Source: JANYCO01 sp035535995 (lineage in GTDB: Bacteria; Bacteroidota; Bacteroidia; Cytophagales; Cytophagaceae). From it: DNA of 64,000 nucleotides. Shown in pieces: positions 52,558 to 60,600 of this stretch. Below the pieces are notes generated by a model. That model was not told the origin of the DNA. It worked only from the letters and a program-made list of their open reading frames with translations, and did not search any database. The stretch lies in assembly GCA_035535995.1 (NCBI GenBank), contig DATLOZ010000019.1:1-64000 (forward strand). The letters run 5' to 3'. Made by a program: the position numbers and the translations under genes. Numbering within the stretch: the stretch's first letter is position 1; each line of letters begins with the position of its first letter.

Positions 52558-53374
52558 AAATCATTTCTCCTTTTTTGTATTCTCCTAAAATTTTTAAATC
52601 GTCTACTATAGAATTGATGGCGATGCATTTTTTAAAATCTTCATAATTGCTCCATTCACAATCTACATGAAAAGTATACTGGTTGGGCTTTCCTATCAAT
52701 GGAAGTGATTGGATCTTGGTCATGTTGATATTATTGGCTACGATAATGCTGAGCACTTTGGCCAGCGCGCCCACAGTGTTGGGTAAATGAAAACTCAGCG
52801 AAGCTTTGGTGGCATTTTCTACTTTGAATTTTTTATCCGTAGTAAGAAAAATGAAACGAGTGAAATTTTGTTTGTTGGTCTCGATACTTTCTGCCAGGAT
52901 CTCCAGCTCGTAAAGCTCGGCAGCATAGCGGCTGGCGATAGCGCCGATCTCTTTTTCCTGGTATAGGCGTATATCCCTTGCGCTGTCTGCGGTGTCGTGG
53001 TATTCTTCCATTTGGAGGTGGGGATATTGTGCAAGAAAATCTTCACACTGCATGAGTGCCATGTAGTGTGAGCGTGCCTTTTTCAGATCGCTGATCTTGG
53101 TTCCGGGCAAGGCCATCAGATTTTGTTCGATACGAAGTTGGATCTCGCCGATGATATGGAAATCGTATTTCTGGATTAACGCATAGTTAGGAAGAATGCT
53201 TCCGGCAATGGAATTTTCAATTGCCATGGCAGCAAAATCCACTTCTTTATTTTTCAATTTATCGCAAAGAATTTTGAAAGAAGAGCAGTGAATGGTCTCA
53301 ATATCTTTTCCGAAATATTTTCTGGCTGCAATATCGTGAAACGATGCAGCTCCTCCCTGAATAGCGATTTTCAT
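52538..53374 (-). CDS. pheA: Prephenate dehydratase
   Basis: PheA converts prephenate to phenylpyruvate. The 278-residue product has the family start KIAIQGGAASFHDIAARKYFG, AAMAIENSIAGSI, the TRFIFLTT catalytic motif, and a C-terminal ACT domain (about 195-275; KIQSLPLIGKPNQYTFHVD) that binds Phe for feedback control. It has no fused chorismate mutase; that activity lies in the fusion at 39896. Upstream on the minus strand are an aromatic-rich leader ORF and an intrinsic terminator, suggesting transcription attenuation. Confidence 0.95.
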   Translation of the reverse strand: MKIAIQGGAASFHDIAARKYFGKDIETIHCSSFKILCDKLKNKEVDFAAMAIENSIAGSILPNYALIQKYDFHIIGEIQLRIEQNLMALPGTKISDLKKARSHYMALMQCEDFLAQYPHLQMEEYHDTADSARDIRLYQEKEIGAIASRYAAELYELEILAESIETNKQNFTRFIFLTTDKKFKVENATKASLSFHLPNTVGALAKVLSIIVANNINMTKIQSLPLIGKPNQYTFHVDCEWSNYEDFKKCIAINSIVDDLKILGEYKKGEMIYDYSRS

Positions 53375-53398
53375 GTAATGATCAATTTGCCTGATAAT

Positions 53399-53426
53399 AA
53401 AAAAAGTCCCTCCTATGAGGGACTTT
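53399..53426 (-). promoter_or_regulatory. Attenuator terminator before pheA
   Basis: On the minus strand AAAGTCCCTC (53426-53417) and GAGGGACTTT (53412-53403) form a 10-bp stem with loop ATAG, followed by seven T residues (53405-53399). It stands 31 bases after the leader stop codon and about 25 bases before the pheA ATG. An alternative 8-bp pairing of AAGTCCCT (53418-53425) with AGGGGCTT (53452-53459, overlapping the leader stop codon) would prevent its formation. Confidence 0.88.
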
Positions 53427-53457
53427 GTTGGTAATACCGTTTCAATACAATAAGCCC

Positions 53458-53511
53458 CTATGCCAAATGGCTAAAGTAAAAGCTAAAGTAATATTGAAAT
53501 GATCTTACCAT
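53458..53511 (-). CDS. Putative PheL-like leader peptide
   Basis: The 17-codon ORF encodes MVRSFQYYFSFYFSHLA. Codons 5-13 contain four Phe (TTT) and three Tyr codons among nine. It begins four bases after the -7 box, ends in TAG and is followed by the terminator hairpin and pheA. Codons 5-7 (53499-53491) can pair with 53448-53440 (UUUCAAUAU with GUAUUGAAA, 9 bp including one G-U) as a protector stem. Stalling on Phe/Tyr codons would block that stem and let the anti-terminator form; a ribosome at the stop codon would cover AGGGGCTT and let the terminator form. The peptide itself needs no function. Sequence and order are seen directly; mechanism is inferred from the E. coli phe and trp models. 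Confidence 0.8.
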   Translation of the reverse strand: MVRSFQYYFSFYFSHLA

Positions 53512-53515
53512 GCGG

Positions 53516-53546
53516 CAAATATAGAGTAAAGATTATTAAAAAGAAA
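53516..53546 (-). promoter_or_regulatory. Probable promoter of the pheA operon
   Basis: On the minus strand TATATTTG (53516-53523) lies 19 bases after TTTC (53543-53546), a one-mismatch -33 box. The CTATATTTGC decamer is shared with the tRNA-His and aroA promoters. Transcription would start within a few bases of the leader ATG. Confidence 0.65.
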
Positions 53547-53561
53547 TTTTAGTGTTTTTTA

Positions 53562-53714
53562 TTAATCTTCCTGCTTATTAAACACTTTTCCAATCATGAA
53601 ATCCATTAGTGCCACTACACCGAATACGAAGATCACAAAAGTCAGTAGGAAGAAGATGTACGTGAAGAAGGAGCTTTCGCCTGAATTATTCAAAATATTT
53701 CTAATGAGTTCCAT
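53562..53714 (-). CDS. 50-residue single-pass membrane protein
   Basis: The short ORF starts MELIRNILNNSGESSFFTYI, has one membrane helix (about residues 18-40, FFTYIFFLLTFVIFVFGVVAL) and ends in a charged tail FNKQED. Composition and the well-formed topology support a real gene below the usual ORF cutoff. No function is known. It lies upstream of the pheA promoter and downstream of the gene at 53804, in the same direction, 89 bases apart. Confidence 0.65.
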   Translation of the reverse strand: MELIRNILNNSGESSFFTYIFFLLTFVIFVFGVVALMDFMIGKVFNKQED

Positions 53715-53803
53715 ATAAGTTTAATTTAAAATATTCACCAAATAATGCTAAACAGATTTCTGATATATATACATTTTTGGCGCTAAAAAGTAACCCTATA
53801 AAC

Positions 53804-54325
53804 TTAAAAAACCTGCTGAATTTCGCCTTTTAGATGCTTAAGTGCTTTGTAAACAGGGTCTTCATTTCTTTGGACAAGGGTTTCAAAGATCATTTTGGCA
53901 AGTTCGATCCCTTTGGCATCGGCAGGAACATAGGAAGAGGCTTTGTTAATAATGGAAATTACATCTTCCATAGCATTTTTTACCATGATCCAGCTTTGAT
54001 CGGTCATGTAGATTTGCTGGGACAAATTGTGGTTGTATTCTTCGCGGATCTCCATAAGCATTCGCTGGTGGAGTTGTACTACGTTGTAAGCAGGATCATT
54101 TACTCTCATAATAAGGTTGTGCGGAGAAATTCTTTCCAGAAACAACGCCATTCTTTCGTATGCCTGCAAACGAATTGGAAGAATGATCTCATTATTTTTG
54201 ACACGTATATCGATCAGTTTTTTTTCAAAATCTTTGCTTAAAAAAGTACGTACGGTGAGGAACATGGCATACATCACAGCTGCTGCTGGCAATACGATCT
54301 TTAGTAAATCTCCTATAATTTCCAT
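53804..54325 (-). CDS. Membrane-anchored helical protein, unknown function
   Basis: I choose the ATG at 54325 (MEIIGDLLKIVLPAAAVMYAMF; 173 residues) over the TTG at 54340. One N-terminal membrane helix (about residues 5-25) is followed by a cytoplasmic helical domain with the pattern RLQAYERMALFLERISPHNLIMRV and EIREEYNHNLSQQIYMTDQSW. I associate this with a small family found across Bacteroidota with no assigned function. The gene is followed by a 50-residue membrane protein, and the pair may be one unit. Confidence 0.75.
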   Translation of the reverse strand: MEIIGDLLKIVLPAAAVMYAMFLTVRTFLSKDFEKKLIDIRVKNNEIILPIRLQAYERMALFLERISPHNLIMRVNDPAYNVVQLHQRMLMEIREEYNHNLSQQIYMTDQSWIMVKNAMEDVISIINKASSYVPADAKGIELAKMIFETLVQRNEDPVYKALKHLKGEIQQVF

Positions 54326-54339
54326 TTTAGTAAAGTTCA

Positions 54340-54440
54340 AGTTTAGAGGTTAAGGTTTAAAGTTTGAATACTTCACTCGATAAAACATTTATCACTCATT
54401 TAGGAAGAGTAAAATACTAAGACGTTGAACCTTTAACTTT
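54340..54440. repeat. AT-rich word repeat (GGTTTAAAGTTTG / TTGAACCTTTAACTTT)
   Basis: The spacer contains GGTTAAGGTTTAAAGTTTGA near 54349 and the imperfectly inverted GTTGAACCTTTAACTTT near 54424. It resembles the inverted repeat at 15001-15061 in its words, but the pairing is loose. Confidence 0.4.
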
Positions 54441-54454
54441 CGGCAAAGGAAATT

Positions 54455-55087
54455 CTAATAAGTCACATCTCCAATAAATTTACCGTTTTTGTAAACTTTC
54501 CAGGTGCCTTTTTGCTCGTCGTTTATAAAGTTGCCTTCCTGCCATTTGTCGCCTTTGGTATCGTACATCGTGGCTTTGCCGTTTTTCTTACCGTTCATAT
54601 AAATGGCTTCCATTTCCAGCAAGCCTTTGGAAGAATAGAAGGCCCAGTTTCCTTCCGGTTCTCCGAGCACATAGGTACCCTTGGTCTTTATTTTTCCGTT
54701 ATCGTAATATTGATACCACACACCATCATAAAGCCCATAGCGGAACACGCCGCGACGTTTTATTTTTCCATTGGGATAATAGGTAAAAGAAGAGTCTTCT
54801 TCCGCTCCGAATGACCAGTTTTCTTTGGAAGTTAGTTTGCCTTTGGTATCATAATTTTTTGTAACCCCATGAAGAAGACCGTTTTTGAATTGCTCTTCCG
54901 CCATGAGTACGCCGTTGGGATAATAGTATTTCCACTGGCCTTCTTTTTTTGTACCAATAAAATTTCCTTCGGATTTTAATTTTCCATTTTTATAAAACTC
55001 TTGTTTTACCTGGGCAAAAAGAGATATACTACTTACTAAAAGCAGTAGTAAGAGGAGGTAAGAGGTTTTAAAAAATATTCCCTTCAT
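54455..55087 (-). CDS. Secreted MORN-repeat (YwqK-like) protein, short form
   Basis: I choose the ATG at 55087 (210 residues) rather than the GTG at 55099. A signal peptide (about residues 1-26) precedes about eight 23-residue MORN-type units of the form YYxNGKLKxEGxYxxGxxxGxWxxY, in the style of YwqK-family proteins. The name antitoxin attached to some members does not fit a secreted protein. It lies 46 bases after the long MORN gene and is probably cotranscribed with it. Binding partner unknown. Confidence 0.85.
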   Translation of the reverse strand: MKGIFFKTSYLLLLLLLVSSISLFAQVKQEFYKNGKLKSEGNFIGTKKEGQWKYYYPNGVLMAEEQFKNGLLHGVTKNYDTKGKLTSKENWSFGAEEDSSFTYYPNGKIKRRGVFRYGLYDGVWYQYYDNGKIKTKGTYVLGEPEGNWAFYSSKGLLEMEAIYMNGKKNGKATMYDTKGDKWQEGNFINDEQKGTWKVYKNGKFIGDVTY

Positions 55088-55133
55088 AGATAGCAGCACA
55101 TTTCCTGTTTAGTAAACGCAAAAAACATGCTAA

Positions 55134-57203
55134 TTATTCTGTCTCATCAAAATTTTCTATACGTGAAAGTTGTCCTTGGTCATAAAATTTCCAGGCGCCT
55201 GAAAGTTCGTCGTCTTTGTAGTTTCCCTCGGCTTCCAGTTTCCCCGTGTCGAAGTAGAATTTCCACGCTCCCTGTCGCAGGCCTTCGTGCATCTCGCCTG
55301 TGCCGGAAAGTGCACCGGTAGTGTGATAGTATTTCCAAACTCCTTCGAGCAGGCCATTTTTCACAGGACCTTCAGCTGCCAGTTTCCCATTTTCATAAAA
55401 ACTTTTGATCGTGCCATTGCCATCTTTCACAGCCGCTTTCGCCATTACTTTTCCTAGCTTATTGTAGAAATCAGAAACAGAAATTAATTTGCCTTTGTCG
55501 TACACTTCTTCCTGCATCAGTATTCCATTGTCCCAATAGTTTTTCCATTTACCATCTTCTTTTCCCATTGCGTAATTTCCTTCAGAGGCTAGTTGTCCGT
55601 TGGGATGGTATTCTTTCCAGGGACCTTGTTCTTCGCCGTATACATACATTCCTTCCATCTGGAGTTTGCCATTCTCGTGGTAGATCTTCCAGTAGTTGTC
55701 TTCAAATCCATTAACAAAAGAACCTTGCATGGAAAGATTTCCATTTTCAAAATAAGATTTCCATTCACCTTCTTTAAGCCCCTTTACATAAGCCCCTTCG
55801 GAAGATTGATTACCATTGTCGTAGTATTCTACCCAGAAGCCTTGTTGTTTGCCGTCTTCATAAAATCCTGTAGAAGCAAGTGAATCATTATCGTAAAATT
55901 CATTCCACAATCCTTCTTTTTGCCCGTTTACGTAGTAGCCCTCGCTGAGTACGCCTCCATTAGGGTGGTATTCCATCCAAAGGCTGTCTTCGATGCCTTC
56001 TTTGTAATAGCCGAGAAGAGAAACGGCATCTTCCTCTTCGAAGTATTCGGTGTATTCTCCGTTTTCTTTGCCGTCTTTGTAATTGGTAATGGCAGCGAGT
56101 TTTCCATTTTTATAATACTCCTTGAGCACTCCATCTTGCAGCCCGTTTTTAAAAGTCATTTCTGATTTGACGGTGCCATCAAATGGGTAGTAGGCTTTGG
56201 CTTCACCATTCTGTATGCTGTCGGCATAGTTGATCTCTGCCATCAGTTTTCCATCAGGATAGTAAAAAAGTCTTTTCCCATTTCCATTATTCAAAGTACC
56301 CGGATCAAGCGCGGTGCCTTTTTGATCATAGTAGCAAGAGGCGGCGATGATTTTATTGTTGCGCCAGATCTCAATACTTTTTAGTTGGCCGTTCTCGTAA
56401 TAATATTTTGTTTCGCCGTCCAGTTTTCCATCTTTGTATTCGCTGGTAGAAAGTTGTTTGCCGCTGTCGTAATTGCTAAGCCATGTGCCGTTGGCATTTC
56501 CTGCATTGAAATATTTTTTTTCAGAAACAATTCCTGATTCAAAATATTCGATCCATTCGCCTTCTTCTTCTCCAGCGGTGAAGCTGCCGGTAGCGTTGAG
56601 CTTTCCATTGCGGAACCAGCGTTTGAAAGGACCTTCTTCTTTGTCGTTTTTGTAGGTAGCTTCATAATATTCTTGCCCGTTTTCAAAATATTCTTTCCAT
56701 ACTCCTTCTCTTTTGCCTTCTTTGAAAGTACCATTGATTTTGATTTGTCCGGAAGGATAGAATTCTTTCCAGTTCCCAACTTTGAGGTCTTCGCTGTAAG
56801 TGCCGTCAATTCCGAGTTGGCCGTTGTTGTAATATTCTTTCCAGGAACCGTTGGCTTTCCCGTTTTTATAAGAGGCTATTACCTTTTTATTTCCGTTTGA
56901 ATAATATTCCAGCCATTCACCTTCTTCTTCGCCGTTTTTGTAATTGGCTAGCAGAGCGGGTTTGCCGTTGGGATAGAGAAATTTTAACGGTCCTTCTTCT
57001 TTTCCTTCATGAAAATTTGCTTCTGCTTCTACAATGCCGCTAGGATCATAATATTTCCAGAGACCTTCTTTCTTGCCCTCTTTCAGTAAGCCTTCCGCTT
57101 TTACGCGACTGCTGTCGTAATATTCTTTGGTAATCTGGGCGAAACAAAAATGGGAGAAGAGGGTGAGAAAAAGTAAAACGGTGGATTTAGTAAAGCTTTT
57201 CAT
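55134..57203 (-). CDS. Large secreted MORN-repeat protein
   Basis: The 689-residue product has a signal peptide (about residues 1-22, ending CFAQ) and then about 28 consecutive MORN-type repeats of roughly 23 residues with consensus YYxNGKLxxEGxYKNGKxxGxWKEY, filling the rest of the chain. No other domain is visible. Such an array would form one long continuous beta structure of more than 600 residues. No sorting domain is seen, so it is probably periplasmic or outer-membrane attached. The neighbour at 54455 has the same repeats. Function unknown; a spacer or a lipid/protein-binding surface is possible. Confidence 0.88.
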   Translation of the reverse strand: MKSFTKSTVLLFLTLFSHFCFAQITKEYYDSSRVKAEGLLKEGKKEGLWKYYDPSGIVEAEANFHEGKEEGPLKFLYPNGKPALLANYKNGEEEGEWLEYYSNGNKKVIASYKNGKANGSWKEYYNNGQLGIDGTYSEDLKVGNWKEFYPSGQIKINGTFKEGKREGVWKEYFENGQEYYEATYKNDKEEGPFKRWFRNGKLNATGSFTAGEEEGEWIEYFESGIVSEKKYFNAGNANGTWLSNYDSGKQLSTSEYKDGKLDGETKYYYENGQLKSIEIWRNNKIIAASCYYDQKGTALDPGTLNNGNGKRLFYYPDGKLMAEINYADSIQNGEAKAYYPFDGTVKSEMTFKNGLQDGVLKEYYKNGKLAAITNYKDGKENGEYTEYFEEEDAVSLLGYYKEGIEDSLWMEYHPNGGVLSEGYYVNGQKEGLWNEFYDNDSLASTGFYEDGKQQGFWVEYYDNGNQSSEGAYVKGLKEGEWKSYFENGNLSMQGSFVNGFEDNYWKIYHENGKLQMEGMYVYGEEQGPWKEYHPNGQLASEGNYAMGKEDGKWKNYWDNGILMQEEVYDKGKLISVSDFYNKLGKVMAKAAVKDGNGTIKSFYENGKLAAEGPVKNGLLEGVWKYYHTTGALSGTGEMHEGLRQGAWKFYFDTGKLEAEGNYKDDELSGAWKFYDQGQLSRIENFDETE

Positions 57204-57694
57204 AATGATAATTAAAATAATAACTCTAAGATACTAAACGTTTAATAGCACTCAAGAGATATAAAATAAGATTTTTGGGGAGAATAATTGCAAAAACCGT
57301 TATGATTTTAAATCTTTTATAAGATTAATAGCTAAAAACTCCGTATTTTTATTGACCCCAACACTGTCAAAAGCATGAATTGGCTAATGATTTGGCCATA
57401 ATTAAAAAAAAATAAAATTTATAGTTTACAATTTTATTTTAAAAGGATAGAGAGAAATGATCTTCGGCGGTTACTATCAAATTCAAATCTGTATTAAATT
57501 GCTGATATTATATATTCAGGTATAGTTTTTGCTAAATAAAGAAGAATCCAAAAAAATGCATTGATTGTTGCAATTTACTAATAATAAGCCTATTGTATTT
57601 CTGTAGCATTGTCTGAAGTGAATGATCCAGATTACTTCTAAAAAATATTGAGAGAATAATATTGAATTGAGCCTATTTGTAAAAATCCACACGT
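57204..57694. other. 490-base AT-rich spacer, no gene found
   Basis: This is the divergent region between the MORN and T9SS genes. It is very AT-rich with no strong hairpin, tRNA or known RNA. A 22-codon ORF at 57457-57525 has a purine-rich stretch before it but no other support. CCTATTTG at 57672-57679 is a weak -7-like element before the 57695 start. Confidence 0.5.
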
Positions 57695-60600
57695 ATGAAT
57701 AAAAACTACATTTTGTATTTGTTTATGGCCTTCTTATCGCTATTGGCGGGAACATCGATGGGGCAGGTAACAATTACCCCGGCGAATGGGGGAACTTCTA
57801 TTTGTATCGGAAGTACGGTGACTTTATCGTCGGATATAATAATCAAAGAAACCAATAACGGAGATATTGCTGATGGAAACCCGTCGTATACATTTAATGT
57901 GCCGGCGAATTTTCAGTTTGATAATACAGCTAGTCTTCTTTATTCTTCTTCGCCTACTATTTCTGGAGTTACTATTAATAGTTTTACCACTACTGCACTT
58001 ACGATCAGCTTTACGGTAGCAGGTTCTGCAGGACAGAATACAGATCACCTCAATCTTGGTGGTATTAAAATAAAAGCGATTACTGCACCGTCTTTTGGGA
58101 ATATAACTTCTTCTTCCAATACACTTGGCGTTAATAATTCTGTAAACCATGCAACACTTTTCAGCGTTGCTGCTCCAAATGTTTCTATTACTACAGACGA
58201 TGCAGACCTGATCGCTTGTTCTGGTACTGCTGTCAATTTTACGGCTTATGGCGCTTCTACCTATGAGTTCTTTATAGACGGAACCAGCAGACAAGGCCCG
58301 TCTGCTACAGCTACATTTTCTCATACATGGGTAGCTACTACTACGCACACGGTTTATGTACAAGGAACATCCAACGGTTGTATGTCACAATCTTCCAACC
58401 TTAATTTCACGGTAAACGCTACTCCTACACTTAGCTGGAACCCAAGTGCACAATCATTTGCGGTCGGTGATGCGGATAATATACTGGATAATAACGGACC
58501 TCCTAATGGTTCACCAGGCGGAGGTAACTATACATTCTCCGGAGCAGGAGTGAGCTTCTCAGGTTCAAATTATGAATTTTCTCCCTCGGCCGCTGGTATC
58601 GGATCTCACCCACTTTCTTGTACTTATACGGTGGGTACTTGTCCTTCTACACCCGTGACACAAAGTTTTACGGTAAGTACACCAAACTCTATTTCCGGAT
58701 TAAACCCGTCTTATTGTATCAACGGTAGTGCAACCAATATTTCGATAACCCCCCCTGCTGGGAAAAGTGTAACAAGGTTTGAATACTGGTGTTATTACTG
58801 TGGTACTCCAAGTTATCAACCTGTATCGCCGGCTAATCAATTCGATCCTGCTTATATTGGTGATCCTGCCAGATCTGGTTTGTACGGTGCAAGAGTAAGA
58901 GCTGTCTATAATGATGGTACTGTAAGTCCTGATTCTTATACGTCCATCTATCCTGCTCCTAATCCTAGCATTGGGGCTATTGGCAATATGTGTGTGGGAG
59001 CTTCTCCTGTTACGTTAAGTCTTTTTCCTGGCGATGACGGAGATCCGGGAACATTTGTAGACGGAGCTGCGGGAGTAAACGAATCTTCGCCGCAGGTATG
59101 GACATTTACTCCATCTTCTCCAGGACTGCAAACGATTACCTATCACTACAAAGATATTAGCTACGGTTGTACTAACAATTACACAACATCGTTCACCGTC
59201 TATTCTAATCCTTCACCAAGTATTACGAATTCATTCTCTCCGGGAGGATACTGCTTCAACTCTGCCGCTTTTGCGCTGACGGGCTCACCTTCAGGAGGTA
59301 CGTTTTCAGGACCAGGAACATTCTTCAATACGTTCTATCCTTATTACAATACAAGTGTAGGAAACAATACCATTACTTATACTTATTCCGATGCTAACGG
59401 CTGCTATGGTACTGCTTCCACTAATGTAGTAGTAAACAACTCACCTACCATTTCGATCCGTACGCAAAGAGGCGATACTTCTCTTTGTGTGGATGCTTCC
59501 GGAATAGGTACGATAAAATTGGAGGCAAGCCGTGCCGGACAATGTTCGGGTGCAACCTGGTCTGCTTATGATGGTTCTACTTATACTACGGGTGGAAATG
59601 CTGGTAGCTTTGGTTTCGCCAGCCCTTCAGGAGGATCATACAACGAAGCAACTACTTTTACTAATAGTGCTTACCAGGCTTCAACAGGTTATGCAAGAAT
59701 AGAAGTAATGACTACCGGGCAACCTATTGCCTGCCCAGCGGGATATTATATCGGTTTCCCTGTTTACTTAATTCCACCACCTACCATTCAAATCACAGGA
59801 TTGGCAAAAGATAAATACTGTTCTACGGATCCCAATATCAGTCTTACTGCCACGGCGAATTATAAATATCCTTATGCCTTTAATTTATACAACGGATCCG
59901 ATGCAAGTAATAATAATATAGTCATCACCTCTGTTCCCGGAGGAGATCCGGCATTGGTTGGAAAAGTCTTTGTGCCTTCTTCGGCTACTACAGGGGGGCA
60001 CACGATTGAGTATGCATATACCGATGTCAACGGTTGCAGTAATTTTAAAGATACTATTTTGACGATCAACAAATCGCCACAAGCCAATTTCTTTATTGAT
60101 TCCGGGCGTTGTGCCACGAAGGCTACTTACTTCAATAGCTCTACTTCCTTTATACCTCCAACTACTACGTTGAGTTATTTCTGGGATTTTGGAGATGGTA
60201 CTACACTGGCGGATACTTCTCATTTGAGCAATCCGGTTTACACATATCCTTTCCCAGGTGGATATCCGCTTTACTTGAAAGTGGTTTCCTCTCAAGGATG
60301 TTTCGACGATACTACTTTGTCGGGTGCTAACCTTTTAACAATTCAATCTATTCCTGTAGCTGATTATACAAGTAGGTTTATATGTTTTGGAGACAGTACC
60401 AATTTCAAAGACCTTTCCAGCAATGCTTCCGGAGCTTTGAAATCTCGTAGCTGGATTTTCTCAGACAAGAGCAATGTGCCTTTCGACACCTTGATTTATA
60501 CCAGTACATATAATCCGAAATATAAATTTGTAAAACCTGATACCTACAACGTAACGCTCGTAGACAGCACCACATTGGGATGTACCAACAGGAAAACAAA

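Noticed and set aside
57457..57525. 22-codon ORF with a purine-rich upstream stretch before the giant T9SS gene
   Set aside because: It has no residue bias typical for an attenuator, no downstream terminator, and sits 170 bases before the gene; chance in AT-rich DNA is the simpler explanation.
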